A DNA stretch of 64,000 nt. Origin: Acholeplasma oculi. GTDB lineage: Bacteria > Bacillota_I > Bacilli_A > Acholeplasmatales > Acholeplasmataceae. Below the pieces are notes generated by a model that searched no databases, was not told the DNA's origin, and worked only from the letters and a program-made list of their open reading frames with translations. Within the stretch, counting starts at the first letter, position 1. Each line of letters begins with the position of its first letter. Made by a program: the position numbers and the translations under genes. The stretch is taken from NCBI RefSeq assembly GCF_900166985.1, contig NZ_FUZK01000001.1:62001-126000 (forward strand), written 5' to 3'. Of this stretch, positions 7,502 through 15,974 are shown one piece after another.

Positions 7502-8224
7502 ATGGGAAAATTAAATGGTAAAATAGCAGTTATTACAGGTGGTGCAAAAGGATTAGGTCAAGCAATCGCATTAGAGTTTGCAAATGAAGGTGCTACGGTT
7601 ATTGCTGGTGATTTAGGTGAATTAACATATTCACATCCAAATGTTCATGGAAAATATTTAAACGTAACAGATGTATTAGGTGTAGAAAAATTTTATCAGT
7701 CTATTGTAGATGAGTTTGGTAAAATTGATATTCTAGTAAACAATGCTGGTATTACAAAAGATTCAATGACTAGAAAAATGACAGATGAACAATGGAATCT
7801 TGTTATTGATGTGAATCTAAAAGGTGTATTCAATTTAACAAGATTGATCGGGCCACATATGCAAGCAAATGGTAGTGGTTCAATTATAAACATTTCGTCA
7901 GTTGTTGGTGTATTTGGAAATATTGGACAAGCAAACTATGCTGCAACTAAAGCAGGAGTTATTGGTCTTACAATGACTTGGGCGAAAGAATTTGCTCTTA
8001 AAGGTGCTAATGTACGTGTCAATGCAATTGCTCCAGGTTATATCATGACGGATATCTTAAAAACAGTACCTCAAGATTTACTGGATAAATTTGCAGCGCT
8101 TACGATGTTAAACCGTTTAGGTCAACCAGAGGAAATTGCAAAAACAGCTTTATTTTTAGCAAGTGATGATGCTTCATATATTACAGGACAAACTATTAAT
8201 GTAAATGGCGGCATGAGATTATAA
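7502..8224 (+). CDS. Short-chain dehydrogenase, 3-oxoacyl/acetoacetyl-CoA reductase type
   Basis: The 240-residue SDR has the cofactor motif TGGAKGLG (residues 12-19), NNAG (80-83) and the catalytic set Ser133, Tyr146 and Lys150 (YAATK). It closely resembles FabG and PhaB, which reduce 3-oxoacyl-ACP or acetoacetyl-CoA with NADPH. Its place after a thiolase and before a CoA-transferase favours a CoA substrate: interconversion of 3-hydroxybutyryl-CoA and acetoacetyl-CoA. It lies 10 bases after the thiolase gene. Sequence alone does not settle CoA versus ACP. Confidence 0.85.
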   Translation: MGKLNGKIAVITGGAKGLGQAIALEFANEGATVIAGDLGELTYSHPNVHGKYLNVTDVLGVEKFYQSIVDEFGKIDILVNNAGITKDSMTRKMTDEQWNLVIDVNLKGVFNLTRLIGPHMQANGSGSIINISSVVGVFGNIGQANYAATKAGVIGLTMTWAKEFALKGANVRVNAIAPGYIMTDILKTVPQDLLDKFAALTMLNRLGQPEEIAKTALFLASDDASYITGQTINVNGGMRL

Positions 8225-8238
8225 TTAGGAGGCTTTAC

Positions 8239-9273
8239 ATGAAAAACCATGTAGGTATATTAGGAACAGGGATTTATTTACCTAAAGGACGCATGACTGC
8301 TAAAGAAATTGCAGAAAAAACTGAAGGTGTATGGTCTGAGGCTGCAATTATTGAAAAGTTAGGTATTAAAGAAAAAGTGGTTCCAAGTCAGGATTTATCT
8401 GATGGTACTCAAGAAATGGGCGCACTAGCAGCTTTAGATGCTATTAAAAATACAAATATAGATCCACTTGAAATTGATGTAATATTGAGTGTCAGTGAAG
8501 AATGGAAAGAATATCCATTAACGACAAGTGCTTTATATATTCAAGATAGAATTGGAGCATTAAATGCATGGGGAATTGATGTGCAAAATAGATGTTGTAC
8601 GACTGTATCCGCATTGAAAATGGCTAAAGACATGTTAATTGCTGATGATGAAATACAAGTGGTTATGGTTGTAGGTGGATACAGAAATGGAGACTTCATA
8701 GACTATAGTGATAAAAATATGTCTATGATGTTTAACCTTGGTGCAGGTGGTGGAGCAATTATACTTAAGAAAAACTTAGGTAAAAATATTTTGTTAGGCT
8801 CTCACATTATTGGAGATGGATCATTATCTAGAACTGCAGGTGTTGAAATTGGTGGTATTTGTAGACCAATTACAAAGGATAACTTAGAAGAATCAAAACA
8901 TTCATTGAGATTATTAGACCCTGTAAAAATGAAGAATAGACTCAATGAAGTATCGATGCCTAATTGGTATAAATGTATTGATGAATCTTTAAGAAAATCA
9001 AACTTGAAACGTGAAGATATTGATTTTTTAGATATACTTCATATTAAGAGAAGTGGTCATAATGAAATGGTATCTACTCTTGGTTTAACAGAAGATCAAA
9101 CCATTTATTTAGAAGATTATGGTCATATTGGTCAGATAGATCAAATATTAACATTACATTTAGCATCAAAACAAGGTAAAATTAAAGATGGATCAGTCAT
9201 TTGTATGCTCGCTGCTGGTATTGGATATGTTTGGGCAGCAAATATCATTAAATGGGGACCAATGAATTTATAA
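8239..9273 (+). CDS. Ketoacyl-ACP synthase III-like (thiolase-fold) protein with unusual active site
   Basis: The 344-residue protein has the KAS III fold. DVQNRCCTTVSAL places the nucleophile at Cys119, next to a second Cys120; the C-terminal AAGIGYVWAA matches the KAS III tail. FabH uses Cys-His-Asn (HQAN and YGN). Here the His region reads LHIKRSGH (His268) and the Asn position reads YGHIGQ, giving His296. That makes a canonical FabH role in fatty-acid initiation doubtful. The operon context suggests acyl transfer to or from CoA, perhaps condensation with or release of an acetyl unit, but the reaction is unknown. AGGAGG precedes ATG 8239. Confidence 0.75.
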   Translation: MKNHVGILGTGIYLPKGRMTAKEIAEKTEGVWSEAAIIEKLGIKEKVVPSQDLSDGTQEMGALAALDAIKNTNIDPLEIDVILSVSEEWKEYPLTTSALYIQDRIGALNAWGIDVQNRCCTTVSALKMAKDMLIADDEIQVVMVVGGYRNGDFIDYSDKNMSMMFNLGAGGGAIILKKNLGKNILLGSHIIGDGSLSRTAGVEIGGICRPITKDNLEESKHSLRLLDPVKMKNRLNEVSMPNWYKCIDESLRKSNLKREDIDFLDILHIKRSGHNEMVSTLGLTEDQTIYLEDYGHIGQIDQILTLHLASKQGKIKDGSVICMLAAGIGYVWAANIIKWGPMNL

Positions 9274-9286
9274 AAGAGGTGGATAT

Positions 9287-10600
9287 ATGTACAAAGATAA
9301 ACTGATTACAGCTGATGAGGCTGTAAAACTTGTCAAATCAAATGATCATGTTGTTGTCGGTATGACTGCTTCTGAACCACAACAATTTATGCATGCATTA
9401 CATAAAATTGCTGATAATGTTGAAAAAGTTACAGTATCTAGCTGTCTACCTATATTAGAAGCAGAGTTTTTTATGAACCCAAAATATAAAGAAACGTTTA
9501 ATGTTGGGGGTTGGTTTTATACGAACACATTAAGAAAAATACATCATCAAGGGAATATTTCGTTTATACCTAACCATTTACATTTAGCAGGTAAAAAAAG
9601 ATTTCAACATATGAAACCAAATATTTTTGCTATGTCAGCATCCATGCCTGATAAACATGGGTTTATATCATTAAGTGTACAAAATGTATACGAAATGGAA
9701 GCAATTGAACTTGCTGATATTGTAATTATTGAAGTCAATCCAAATTTCCCTAGAACATTTGGTGATAATCAGGTTCATATTTCACAAGTTGATTATATTA
9801 TCGAATCCAATTATCCTGTGCCATCAATTCAAAATGGTGAACCTAATGAAAAAGATTTAATTATAGGTAAACTTATTGCTAAAGAAATTCCCGATGGTGC
9901 ATGTTTACAATTAGGTATCGGTGGGATTCCAAATGCAGTTGCTGCATCCTTAATGGATAAGAAGAATTTAGGAATCCATACAGAAATGTTTACCAATGGT
10001 ATGATGGACTTAATTAAAGCAGGAGTTGTAAATGGTATGTCTAAGAATTATTATAAAGGTAGACATGTTACAGCATTTGCTTATGGTTCAAAAGAACTTT
10101 ATGAGTTTTTAGATAATAATCCATCCATATATTTTATGAGAGGTCAGGAGGGTAATGACCCTTCTATTATCGGTAAAAACGATAATCAAGTATCTATAAA
10201 TACAACTATTGAAATTGATTTAACAGGACAATGTGCATCAGAATCTATTGGACATATTCAGTTTAGTGGAACCGGTGGCCAATCGGATACAGCTGTAGGT
10301 GCTCAAAACTCTAAAAATGGTAAATCATTTATTACGCTTTATTCAACAGCTTGGGTTACCAACAAAGAAACTAATGAAAAAGAAGAAATATCAAAAATAG
10401 TACCATTTTTAAAACCAGGTGCAGCAGTTTCACTATCTAGAAATGATGTAGATTATGTGGTTACAGAGTATGGTATGGTCTCTCTTAGAGGAACTACAAT
10501 TCATGAAAGAGCGAAACTACTCATTTCTATTGCACATCCTAAATTTAGAGAACAATTAACGAATGAAGCCAAAAAACTTGGATATATAGGTATATCATAA
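9287..10600 (+). CDS. Acetyl-CoA hydrolase/transferase family CoA-transferase (4-hydroxybutyrate/butyrate:acetate type)
   Basis: The 437-residue protein has the length and motifs of the family that moves CoA between acetyl-CoA and a short carboxylic acid. Visible signatures are LGIGGIPNAVAASL, then GIHTEMFTNGMMDL with the probable catalytic Glu, and near the end VVTEYGMVSLRGTTIHERA. It can activate an imported acid at the expense of acetyl-CoA without ATP. It overlaps the next gene by one base. Neighbouring thiolase and dehydrogenase suggest acids such as 3-hydroxybutyrate, acetoacetate or butyrate (inference). Confidence 0.87.
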   Translation: MYKDKLITADEAVKLVKSNDHVVVGMTASEPQQFMHALHKIADNVEKVTVSSCLPILEAEFFMNPKYKETFNVGGWFYTNTLRKIHHQGNISFIPNHLHLAGKKRFQHMKPNIFAMSASMPDKHGFISLSVQNVYEMEAIELADIVIIEVNPNFPRTFGDNQVHISQVDYIIESNYPVPSIQNGEPNEKDLIIGKLIAKEIPDGACLQLGIGGIPNAVAASLMDKKNLGIHTEMFTNGMMDLIKAGVVNGMSKNYYKGRHVTAFAYGSKELYEFLDNNPSIYFMRGQEGNDPSIIGKNDNQVSINTTIEIDLTGQCASESIGHIQFSGTGGQSDTAVGAQNSKNGKSFITLYSTAWVTNKETNEKEEISKIVPFLKPGAAVSLSRNDVDYVVTEYGMVSLRGTTIHERAKLLISIAHPKFREQLTNEAKKLGYIGIS

Positions 10601-11418
10601 TGCCTTATATTACATACAATGGGAAAAATATTCATTATCAAGTAGATGGGTTGGGTAAACCCATCATCATGCTCAACGGTATCATGATGTCAGTCAAGAG
10701 CTGGGAACCTTTTAGAGAAGAATTCTCAAAGAATCATCAATTGATTCGCCTGGATTTTATCGATCAAGGACAAAGTGATTCATCAGATATAGCCTATGAT
10801 TTGACATATCAAGCAGATATTATTTATGAACTCATTAAACATTTAAAACTAGAAAAAATTGTATTAGTCGGTATTAGTTATGGTGGTGAGGTTGCGTTAA
10901 AATTCTCACTAAAATATCAAAATTACATCGATCGTTTAATAATTTTTAATTCTGTATCGTATACGACTAAAACACTTGCTCAAACAGGACATTCATGGAA
11001 TAAGTTTGCATCAGAAAAAGATGCCTTAAGTTATTATGAGGCAACGATTCCCGTTATTTATTCAAAAGCATATCACGAAATAAAGCAAGAATGGATGACA
11101 AAACGTAAAGAAGCATTAATTCAAGGGCCATTTAGTGATGAAAACTTTTTGAAAAGAATGATTTCTCTTACGAACTCGTCTGAATCTTATGATATCAGAC
11201 CAAATCTAAATGAGATACTTGTTCCAACATTGATTGTAGGTTCAGAAGAAGATAGTTTAACACCACTTGTACATCAAAGGCTATTACATAAAAATATAAA
11301 GAACTCAAGATTAGTCATCTTACCTGGGGTAGGTCATGCATCCATGTACGAGGTACCAGAATTATTTTCGATGATTGTATTAGGTTATACAAACTCTAAA
11401 TTAACATATACTATTTGA
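10600..11418 (+). CDS. Alpha/beta hydrolase
   Basis: The 272-residue protein has the alpha/beta-hydrolase fold with nucleophile Ser93 in the elbow GISYGG, a late acid in VGSEEDSLTP and a His in LPGVGHASM. The start overlaps the CoA-transferase stop by one base (TAATG), so it is coupled to that gene. The stop is TGA, followed directly by the ribosome site of the next hydrolase. Candidates include an esterase, lactonase or thioesterase feeding acids to the CoA-transferase. No signal peptide is seen, so it acts in the cytoplasm. Confidence 0.85.
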   Translation: MPYITYNGKNIHYQVDGLGKPIIMLNGIMMSVKSWEPFREEFSKNHQLIRLDFIDQGQSDSSDIAYDLTYQADIIYELIKHLKLEKIVLVGISYGGEVALKFSLKYQNYIDRLIIFNSVSYTTKTLAQTGHSWNKFASEKDALSYYEATIPVIYSKAYHEIKQEWMTKRKEALIQGPFSDENFLKRMISLTNSSESYDIRPNLNEILVPTLIVGSEEDSLTPLVHQRLLHKNIKNSRLVILPGVGHASMYEVPELFSMIVLGYTNSKLTYTI

Positions 11419-11429
11419 GGAGATTAAAG

Positions 11430-12311
11430 ATGCAACAAAAAACCATTTTACTTTCGAATCAAGAAACATATGCATACTTTGAACAAGGTGATTGTAAAGA
11501 TACACTTGTACTTTTACATGGAAATACATCATCTTCTATATTTTTTGAGCCATTATTACAAATGCTTCCTAAAAGCATAAGAGTAATTGCACCAGATTTA
11601 AGAGGTTTTGGTAATTCAAGTTATAATCATCCTATTGAAACCTTAACTGATTTTGCAGATGATTTAAAGATGTTTTTAGATCAATTGCATATTAGAAATA
11701 TTCAATTATTAGGTTGGAGTTTGGGTGGAAATATTGCAATGGAGTTTGCAAGTAAATATCCAGATATGGTTAGTCACTTGATTTTACTATCGAGTGGTTC
11801 ATTAAAAGGATATCCTGTCTTTAAGAAGAATGAACTAGGACATCCTGTGCTTGGAAGCATATATGCATCTAAAGAAGAACTGTCAAAAGATCCAGTTCAA
11901 GTTTTACCACTTATAAATGCCTACCACACAGGATCAGTTGAGTTCATGGAATATATCTATGATTTAGCTATTTATAATGTTAAAAAACCTGATAAAGAGA
12001 TGAATCGAAAATGGATGAAAGAAGCTATTAAACAAAGAAACCTAGTGGATGTCGATTGGGCACTTGCAAATCAAAACTTGTCAAATGAACCTTCATTTTA
12101 TCAACAGGGTAATCATAAAATATCATCAATTTCTGCAAGAATCTTGAATATTTGGGGCGATAAGGATTTAACAGTTCCTAAATATATGTTTGATGAAAAT
12201 CAAAAACATTTAAAAGACAGTGAAGCTTTGGTTTTTACGAATTGTGGTCACTCCATATTGATTGATGATTGTGAAAAATTAGCCATAGAAATATTAAACT
12301 TTATTAAATAG
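11430..12311 (+). CDS. Alpha/beta hydrolase
   Basis: I take ATG 11430 as the start: GAGGAG at 11417-11422 sits correctly before it, whereas an upstream TTG at 11415 would put the ribosome site inside the gene. The 293-residue protein has HGNTSSS (oxyanion region), PDLRGFGNS, nucleophile Ser97 in GWSLGG, an acid in IWGDKDLTVP and His in TNCGHS. It is the last gene of the thiolase operon and is related in fold, but not closely, to the hydrolase before it. Two hydrolases at the end of one catabolic operon suggest an ester or oligoester substrate. Confidence 0.86.
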   Translation: MQQKTILLSNQETYAYFEQGDCKDTLVLLHGNTSSSIFFEPLLQMLPKSIRVIAPDLRGFGNSSYNHPIETLTDFADDLKMFLDQLHIRNIQLLGWSLGGNIAMEFASKYPDMVSHLILLSSGSLKGYPVFKKNELGHPVLGSIYASKEELSKDPVQVLPLINAYHTGSVEFMEYIYDLAIYNVKKPDKEMNRKWMKEAIKQRNLVDVDWALANQNLSNEPSFYQQGNHKISSISARILNIWGDKDLTVPKYMFDENQKHLKDSEALVFTNCGHSILIDDCEKLAIEILNFIK

Positions 12312-12335
12312 AGCTGGTCTATGACCAGCTTTTCT
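12312..12335 (+). terminator. Terminator of the thiolase operon
   Basis: AGCTGGTC, loop TAT, GACCAGCT, then TTTTCTT, starting just after the TAG stop of the second hydrolase. Confidence 0.85.
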
Positions 12336-12392
12336 TATTCACTATGGTATTAATTTTTAAACATGTTATAATTATTTTAAGAAGGTGAATTT

Positions 12393-13757
12393 GTGGAGCA
12401 AAAGATAAAGAAAAACGATATTATTGATATTGATGTAAAAAGAATGGGCATTAATGGTGAAGGTATTGGATACTACGAGAAATTAGCAGTATTTATTGAA
12501 CAAGCACTACCAGGTGAAACTGTTAAAGCAAAAGTAACTGAGGTTTTTCCAAATAGAGCAACAGCAGAACTCATTGAACTAATTAAGCCATCTAAACATC
12601 GAATAGATCCTTTTTGTCCAGTCTATGATGCATGTGGTGGTTGTCAAGTACAACATTTTGATTATGTATCCATGTTAAGTCAAAAAAGAGATATCATTGT
12701 AAAATCGTTTGACCGATATTTAAAAAGATATGATCGTCATGTCATAAAAGAGACCATCGGTATGGAAAATCCGATGCATTATAGAAATAAAGCATCATTA
12801 CCACTTAGAAAAATAGATGGAAAAAATCGCTTTGGAATGTATGCTAGAAACTCAAATCAATTTATAGCAATTACAGATTGCGGTATTCAACAGCCTAAAA
12901 TTAATGATATATTTATGACCATTACTCAACTCATGGATCAACTTCATATCGATTCGTATGACCCTAAAACTAATCAAGGAATGATATCTCATTTAGTTGT
13001 AAGAGTCACTGAAGGCTTAGATGAGGCACAAGTGTCTTTTATTCTTCCAAAACATCATGAAGACATTAATAAACTTATCCATCCTTTAATTTCTTTACAT
13101 CCTGAAGTGAAATCAATCTATGAAGTTATTAATCCAGATATGAAACAATCGTTCTTTACAAGTCAATCCATACTCATTTATGGTAAAGAAACCGTATCAA
13201 TTGAAATGAATGATTTTAAATTCAGTTTAAAACCAGATGCTTTCTTTCAACTGAATGCTGTACAAGCTGACAAATTTTATCATAAAATGCTTGAACTTGC
13301 ACAAATTACTAAAGATGATGTAGTCATAGATGCATATGCTGGTATTGCCCCTATATCCCATTATATTGGCGATAAAGCTAAAAAGATTTATGCGATTGAA
13401 TTCAATCAAGATGCAGTACAATCTGCACACATCTCATTACAAAACAATGATATAAAAAATGTTGAGGTCATTGGTAAGGATTTTTTAAAAGCACTAGAAG
13501 AGTTAGATGAAAAGAGAATAGATATCATGCTTTTTGATCCACCAAGATCTGGTTTGGGTGAAAAAACCATCGAGGTTATAAAACAATTCAAACCGAAAAG
13601 ACTCGTATATGGTTCATGTAATCCATCAACTTTGGCTAAGGATTTAAATGAACTTATTGACCTATATGATATTAAAGAAGTTGTACCAATGGATATGTTT
13701 CCATTCACTAGTTTAGTTGAGAGTATTACATTACTTGAATTAAAAACGGAATTGTAA
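12393..13757 (+). CDS. 23S rRNA (uracil-C5)-methyltransferase, RlmD/RlmCD (TrmA/RumA) family
   Basis: The 454-residue enzyme methylates uridine C5 in RNA with SAM. It starts at GTG 12393 behind AAGGTG. An N-terminal TRAM domain (IDVKRMGINGEGIGYYEK) is followed by the [4Fe-4S] ligands Cys75, Cys81, Cys84 (CPVYDACGGC) and Cys163. Then come the SAM loop DAYAGIAPISHYI, the motif DPPRSGLG and catalytic Cys409 in YGSCNPSTLAKDL. A paralogue of identical length lies at 15975, beyond a DEAD-box helicase. The exact uridine modified cannot be told from sequence. Confidence 0.9.
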   Translation: MEQKIKKNDIIDIDVKRMGINGEGIGYYEKLAVFIEQALPGETVKAKVTEVFPNRATAELIELIKPSKHRIDPFCPVYDACGGCQVQHFDYVSMLSQKRDIIVKSFDRYLKRYDRHVIKETIGMENPMHYRNKASLPLRKIDGKNRFGMYARNSNQFIAITDCGIQQPKINDIFMTITQLMDQLHIDSYDPKTNQGMISHLVVRVTEGLDEAQVSFILPKHHEDINKLIHPLISLHPEVKSIYEVINPDMKQSFFTSQSILIYGKETVSIEMNDFKFSLKPDAFFQLNAVQADKFYHKMLELAQITKDDVVIDAYAGIAPISHYIGDKAKKIYAIEFNQDAVQSAHISLQNNDIKNVEVIGKDFLKALEELDEKRIDIMLFDPPRSGLGEKTIEVIKQFKPKRLVYGSCNPSTLAKDLNELIDLYDIKEVVPMDMFPFTSLVESITLLELKTEL

Positions 13758-13795
13758 GAATATCAAAATAGACAATTAGAATAAATAAATGTAAT

Positions 13796-13838
13796 AAACG
13801 GGCTGGATATTGATATGATCTAGCCTGTTTATTTTTTG
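13796..13838 (+). terminator. Terminator after the first m5U methyltransferase
   Basis: AAACGGGCTGGAT and ATCTAGCCTGTTT pair with two G-T pairs across a 9-nt loop, followed by ATTTTTTGG. Confidence 0.75.
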
Positions 13839-13943
13839 GAATTCATGTATCTGTTAGAATTTGATTTTTTAAAACATAGCCATACATAAAATGAAAGGAA
13901 GATGTAAATAATTATGGTAAAATTATACGAATAGGAGAAGTAA

Positions 13944-14246
13944 ATGAAAAATACAAAAAATATAATAACAATTACAACTTTTTTATTAAGCTATCTTTGT
14001 ATGGGAGTTTTGATATATATTGCTGTGGCTGCAAGCAATAATAATTTTTTAACATCGTTAGAATTACTTTGGATTGGTTTTAATGGTACAAGTATCATGG
14101 TTGTTATGACATTAATTATTCATACGATATATTATCTTTATGAAAAGAACAAAAAAACTTTAATTTTGATGATTATTTCCTTTTTAAATGTTACTAGTTT
14201 GATTTTAGTTCCTTATGTTTTAGGACTTGCCTTAAATCATTTTTAG
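13944..14246 (+). CDS. Small hypothetical membrane protein
   Basis: The 100-residue protein has three hydrophobic segments (residues about 8-30, 37-61 and 70-98) with a short charged linker YEKNKKT between the last two. AGGAG precedes ATG 13944, and an extended -10-like ATGGTAAAAT lies at about 13915. I recognise no family. It stands alone between two terminated or separately promoted genes. Confidence 0.6.
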   Translation: MKNTKNIITITTFLLSYLCMGVLIYIAVAASNNNFLTSLELLWIGFNGTSIMVVMTLIIHTIYYLYEKNKKTLILMIISFLNVTSLILVPYVLGLALNHF

Positions 14247-14606
14247 TATGTATAAGTTTAAAATTTTTTTGGAAATAAAGCAAATTCTTTTGAATTCTTA
14301 ATAAGAAAATTATACATATGATGTATTCTGAAACCTTATTCTCTATGGATTAGGTAAAAATATGTCAATAGTGATTTTAAAATATAGTTTTAAAGTGATT
14401 ATAAGTATCTTCAATTTTTGCATTTAACACAGATTTTTCAAAAATAACGTGAACGAAATTGTTCTTTTGTTCATAATCACCCATTTAGATACATTTGAGT
14501 CAATTTATGGTATACTCTTTAAGGTTATTGATTTAAACATTGCTATAAAATTAGTGTTTGATTTCAATCAAATACCTTTTATACTAAAAAAGAATGGAAA
14601 TATCGA
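14247..14606. other. Long non-coding leader region before the DEAD-box helicase
   Basis: About 360 bases without a convincing gene. An extended -10 element (TATGGTATACT, 14506-14516) lies about 90 bases before the helicase ATG, giving a long leader. Within it TTTGATTTCAATCAAA (14557-14572) has 7-bp inverted arms. Long structured leaders are common for cold-induced DEAD-box helicase mRNAs; that role is inference. No clear AGGAGG lies before ATG 14607. Confidence 0.4.
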
Positions 14607-15962
14607 ATGACATTTAATGAACTAAATATTATTGACCGTATTCAAAAATCACTTATACTCGCTGGTTATAGTGAACCAACACCCATACAAGTTGAGGCTA
14701 TTCCTTTACTGCTGGAAAAGAAAGACATACTAGGAAGTGCACAAACAGGGACAGGAAAGACAGCTGCTTTTGCTATTCCTATTTTACAAAATATATATGC
14801 AGATAAAAATCATAAGGAAGATAGACTAATTAAAGCATTAGTGCTAACTCCAACTAGAGAACTGGCTACACAAATTTCAGAGAATTTTACCATATATGCG
14901 AAATACTTAAATATTAAAAATACTACTATTTATGGTGGTGTTTCTCAAAAAAGACAAGAAGAAGCTATAAAAAGAGGTGTAGATATATTAGTAGCTACAC
15001 CAGGCAGATTGCAAGATTTAATGAATCAAGATATTATAGAATTAAAGCATGTAGAATATCTAGTCTTAGATGAGGCAGATCAAATGCTTGATATGGGATT
15101 CATTAAAGATGTGTTAAAAATTGTTTCTAAAGTACCAAAAAATAGACAAACTATGTTGTTTTCAGCTACAATGCCAAAATCAATTGAGGCTTTAGCTAAA
15201 GAAATTTTAGTTGAGCCAACTAGAATTGCTGTTACACCTGTTACACAAACCCTGGATGTTATTGAGCAAAGTGTCTATCATGTCGCAAAGAAACAAAAAA
15301 CGAATTTGTTATTACATTTAATTCGTGAAAAAGAAATGAAATCAGTTTTAGTATTTACTCGAACAAAACACAATGCCAATAAATTAGTTAAAGAACTTAT
15401 AACAGCAAATTGTGTAGCTGAACCTATTCACGGAAGTAAATCACAATCAGCAAGAGAAAAAGCACTTCTAAACTTCAAATCTGGAAAAACTAAGATTTTA
15501 GTAGCAACCGATATTGCTGCAAGAGGTATAGACATTGATAGTTTAGACTCTGTTATAAACTATGACTTACCTCAATTAGGTGAGACCTATATTCATAGAA
15601 TTGGAAGAACCGGACGTGCAGGTTTAAGTGGACGTGCGATAAGTTTTTGTGATCCTGCTGAAAAGCCAATTTTATATGACATAGAAAAGCACATCAAAGC
15701 AAAAATTAAAGAAGTTAGTCATGATTTTGTCTTAGTTCAAGAATCAAGTGCTACAAAACTTGAAATAAAAAATACTGTAGATAAGACACCTAAGAAAAAA
15801 TCGGTTACGAAACATTCCAAATTGCCGGATCATTTAAAATTTAAAGACTATAAAAAATCAAAAGATAAGAATCAAAAAGATAATAAAAAGAAAGAAAATA
15901 AAACGTTTGTTGAGTATCAAAAGAAGAAAAATCCTTTTTACCAAACAAAAAACAATAAGTAA
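14607..15962 (+). CDS. DEAD-box ATP-dependent RNA helicase (CshA-like)
   Basis: The 451-residue protein carries the full DEAD-box set: Q motif (GYSEPTPIQ), AQTGTGKT (about residues 45-52), PTRELATQ, the DEAD box near residue 155, SAT, and HRIGRTGRAG near residue 332. A strongly basic, lysine-rich tail follows from about residue 390. It unwinds short RNA duplexes, typically in ribosome assembly, mRNA decay or cold adaptation. It lies 12 bases before the second rRNA methyltransferase, suggesting a shared ribosome-assembly operon. Confidence 0.92.
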   Translation: MTFNELNIIDRIQKSLILAGYSEPTPIQVEAIPLLLEKKDILGSAQTGTGKTAAFAIPILQNIYADKNHKEDRLIKALVLTPTRELATQISENFTIYAKYLNIKNTTIYGGVSQKRQEEAIKRGVDILVATPGRLQDLMNQDIIELKHVEYLVLDEADQMLDMGFIKDVLKIVSKVPKNRQTMLFSATMPKSIEALAKEILVEPTRIAVTPVTQTLDVIEQSVYHVAKKQKTNLLLHLIREKEMKSVLVFTRTKHNANKLVKELITANCVAEPIHGSKSQSAREKALLNFKSGKTKILVATDIAARGIDIDSLDSVINYDLPQLGETYIHRIGRTGRAGLSGRAISFCDPAEKPILYDIEKHIKAKIKEVSHDFVLVQESSATKLEIKNTVDKTPKKKSVTKHSKLPDHLKFKDYKKSKDKNQKDNKKKENKTFVEYQKKKNPFYQTKNNK

Positions 15963-15974
15963 GGGTGATGAGAT

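Noticed and set aside
11415-11432. TTG start for the second alpha/beta hydrolase
   Set aside because: It would place the GAGGAG ribosome site inside the coding sequence; ATG 11430 is correctly spaced.
13406-13708. 100-codon minus-strand open frame inside the first m5U methyltransferase
   Set aside because: It mirrors the conserved catalytic region of the + strand gene and lacks a ribosome site.
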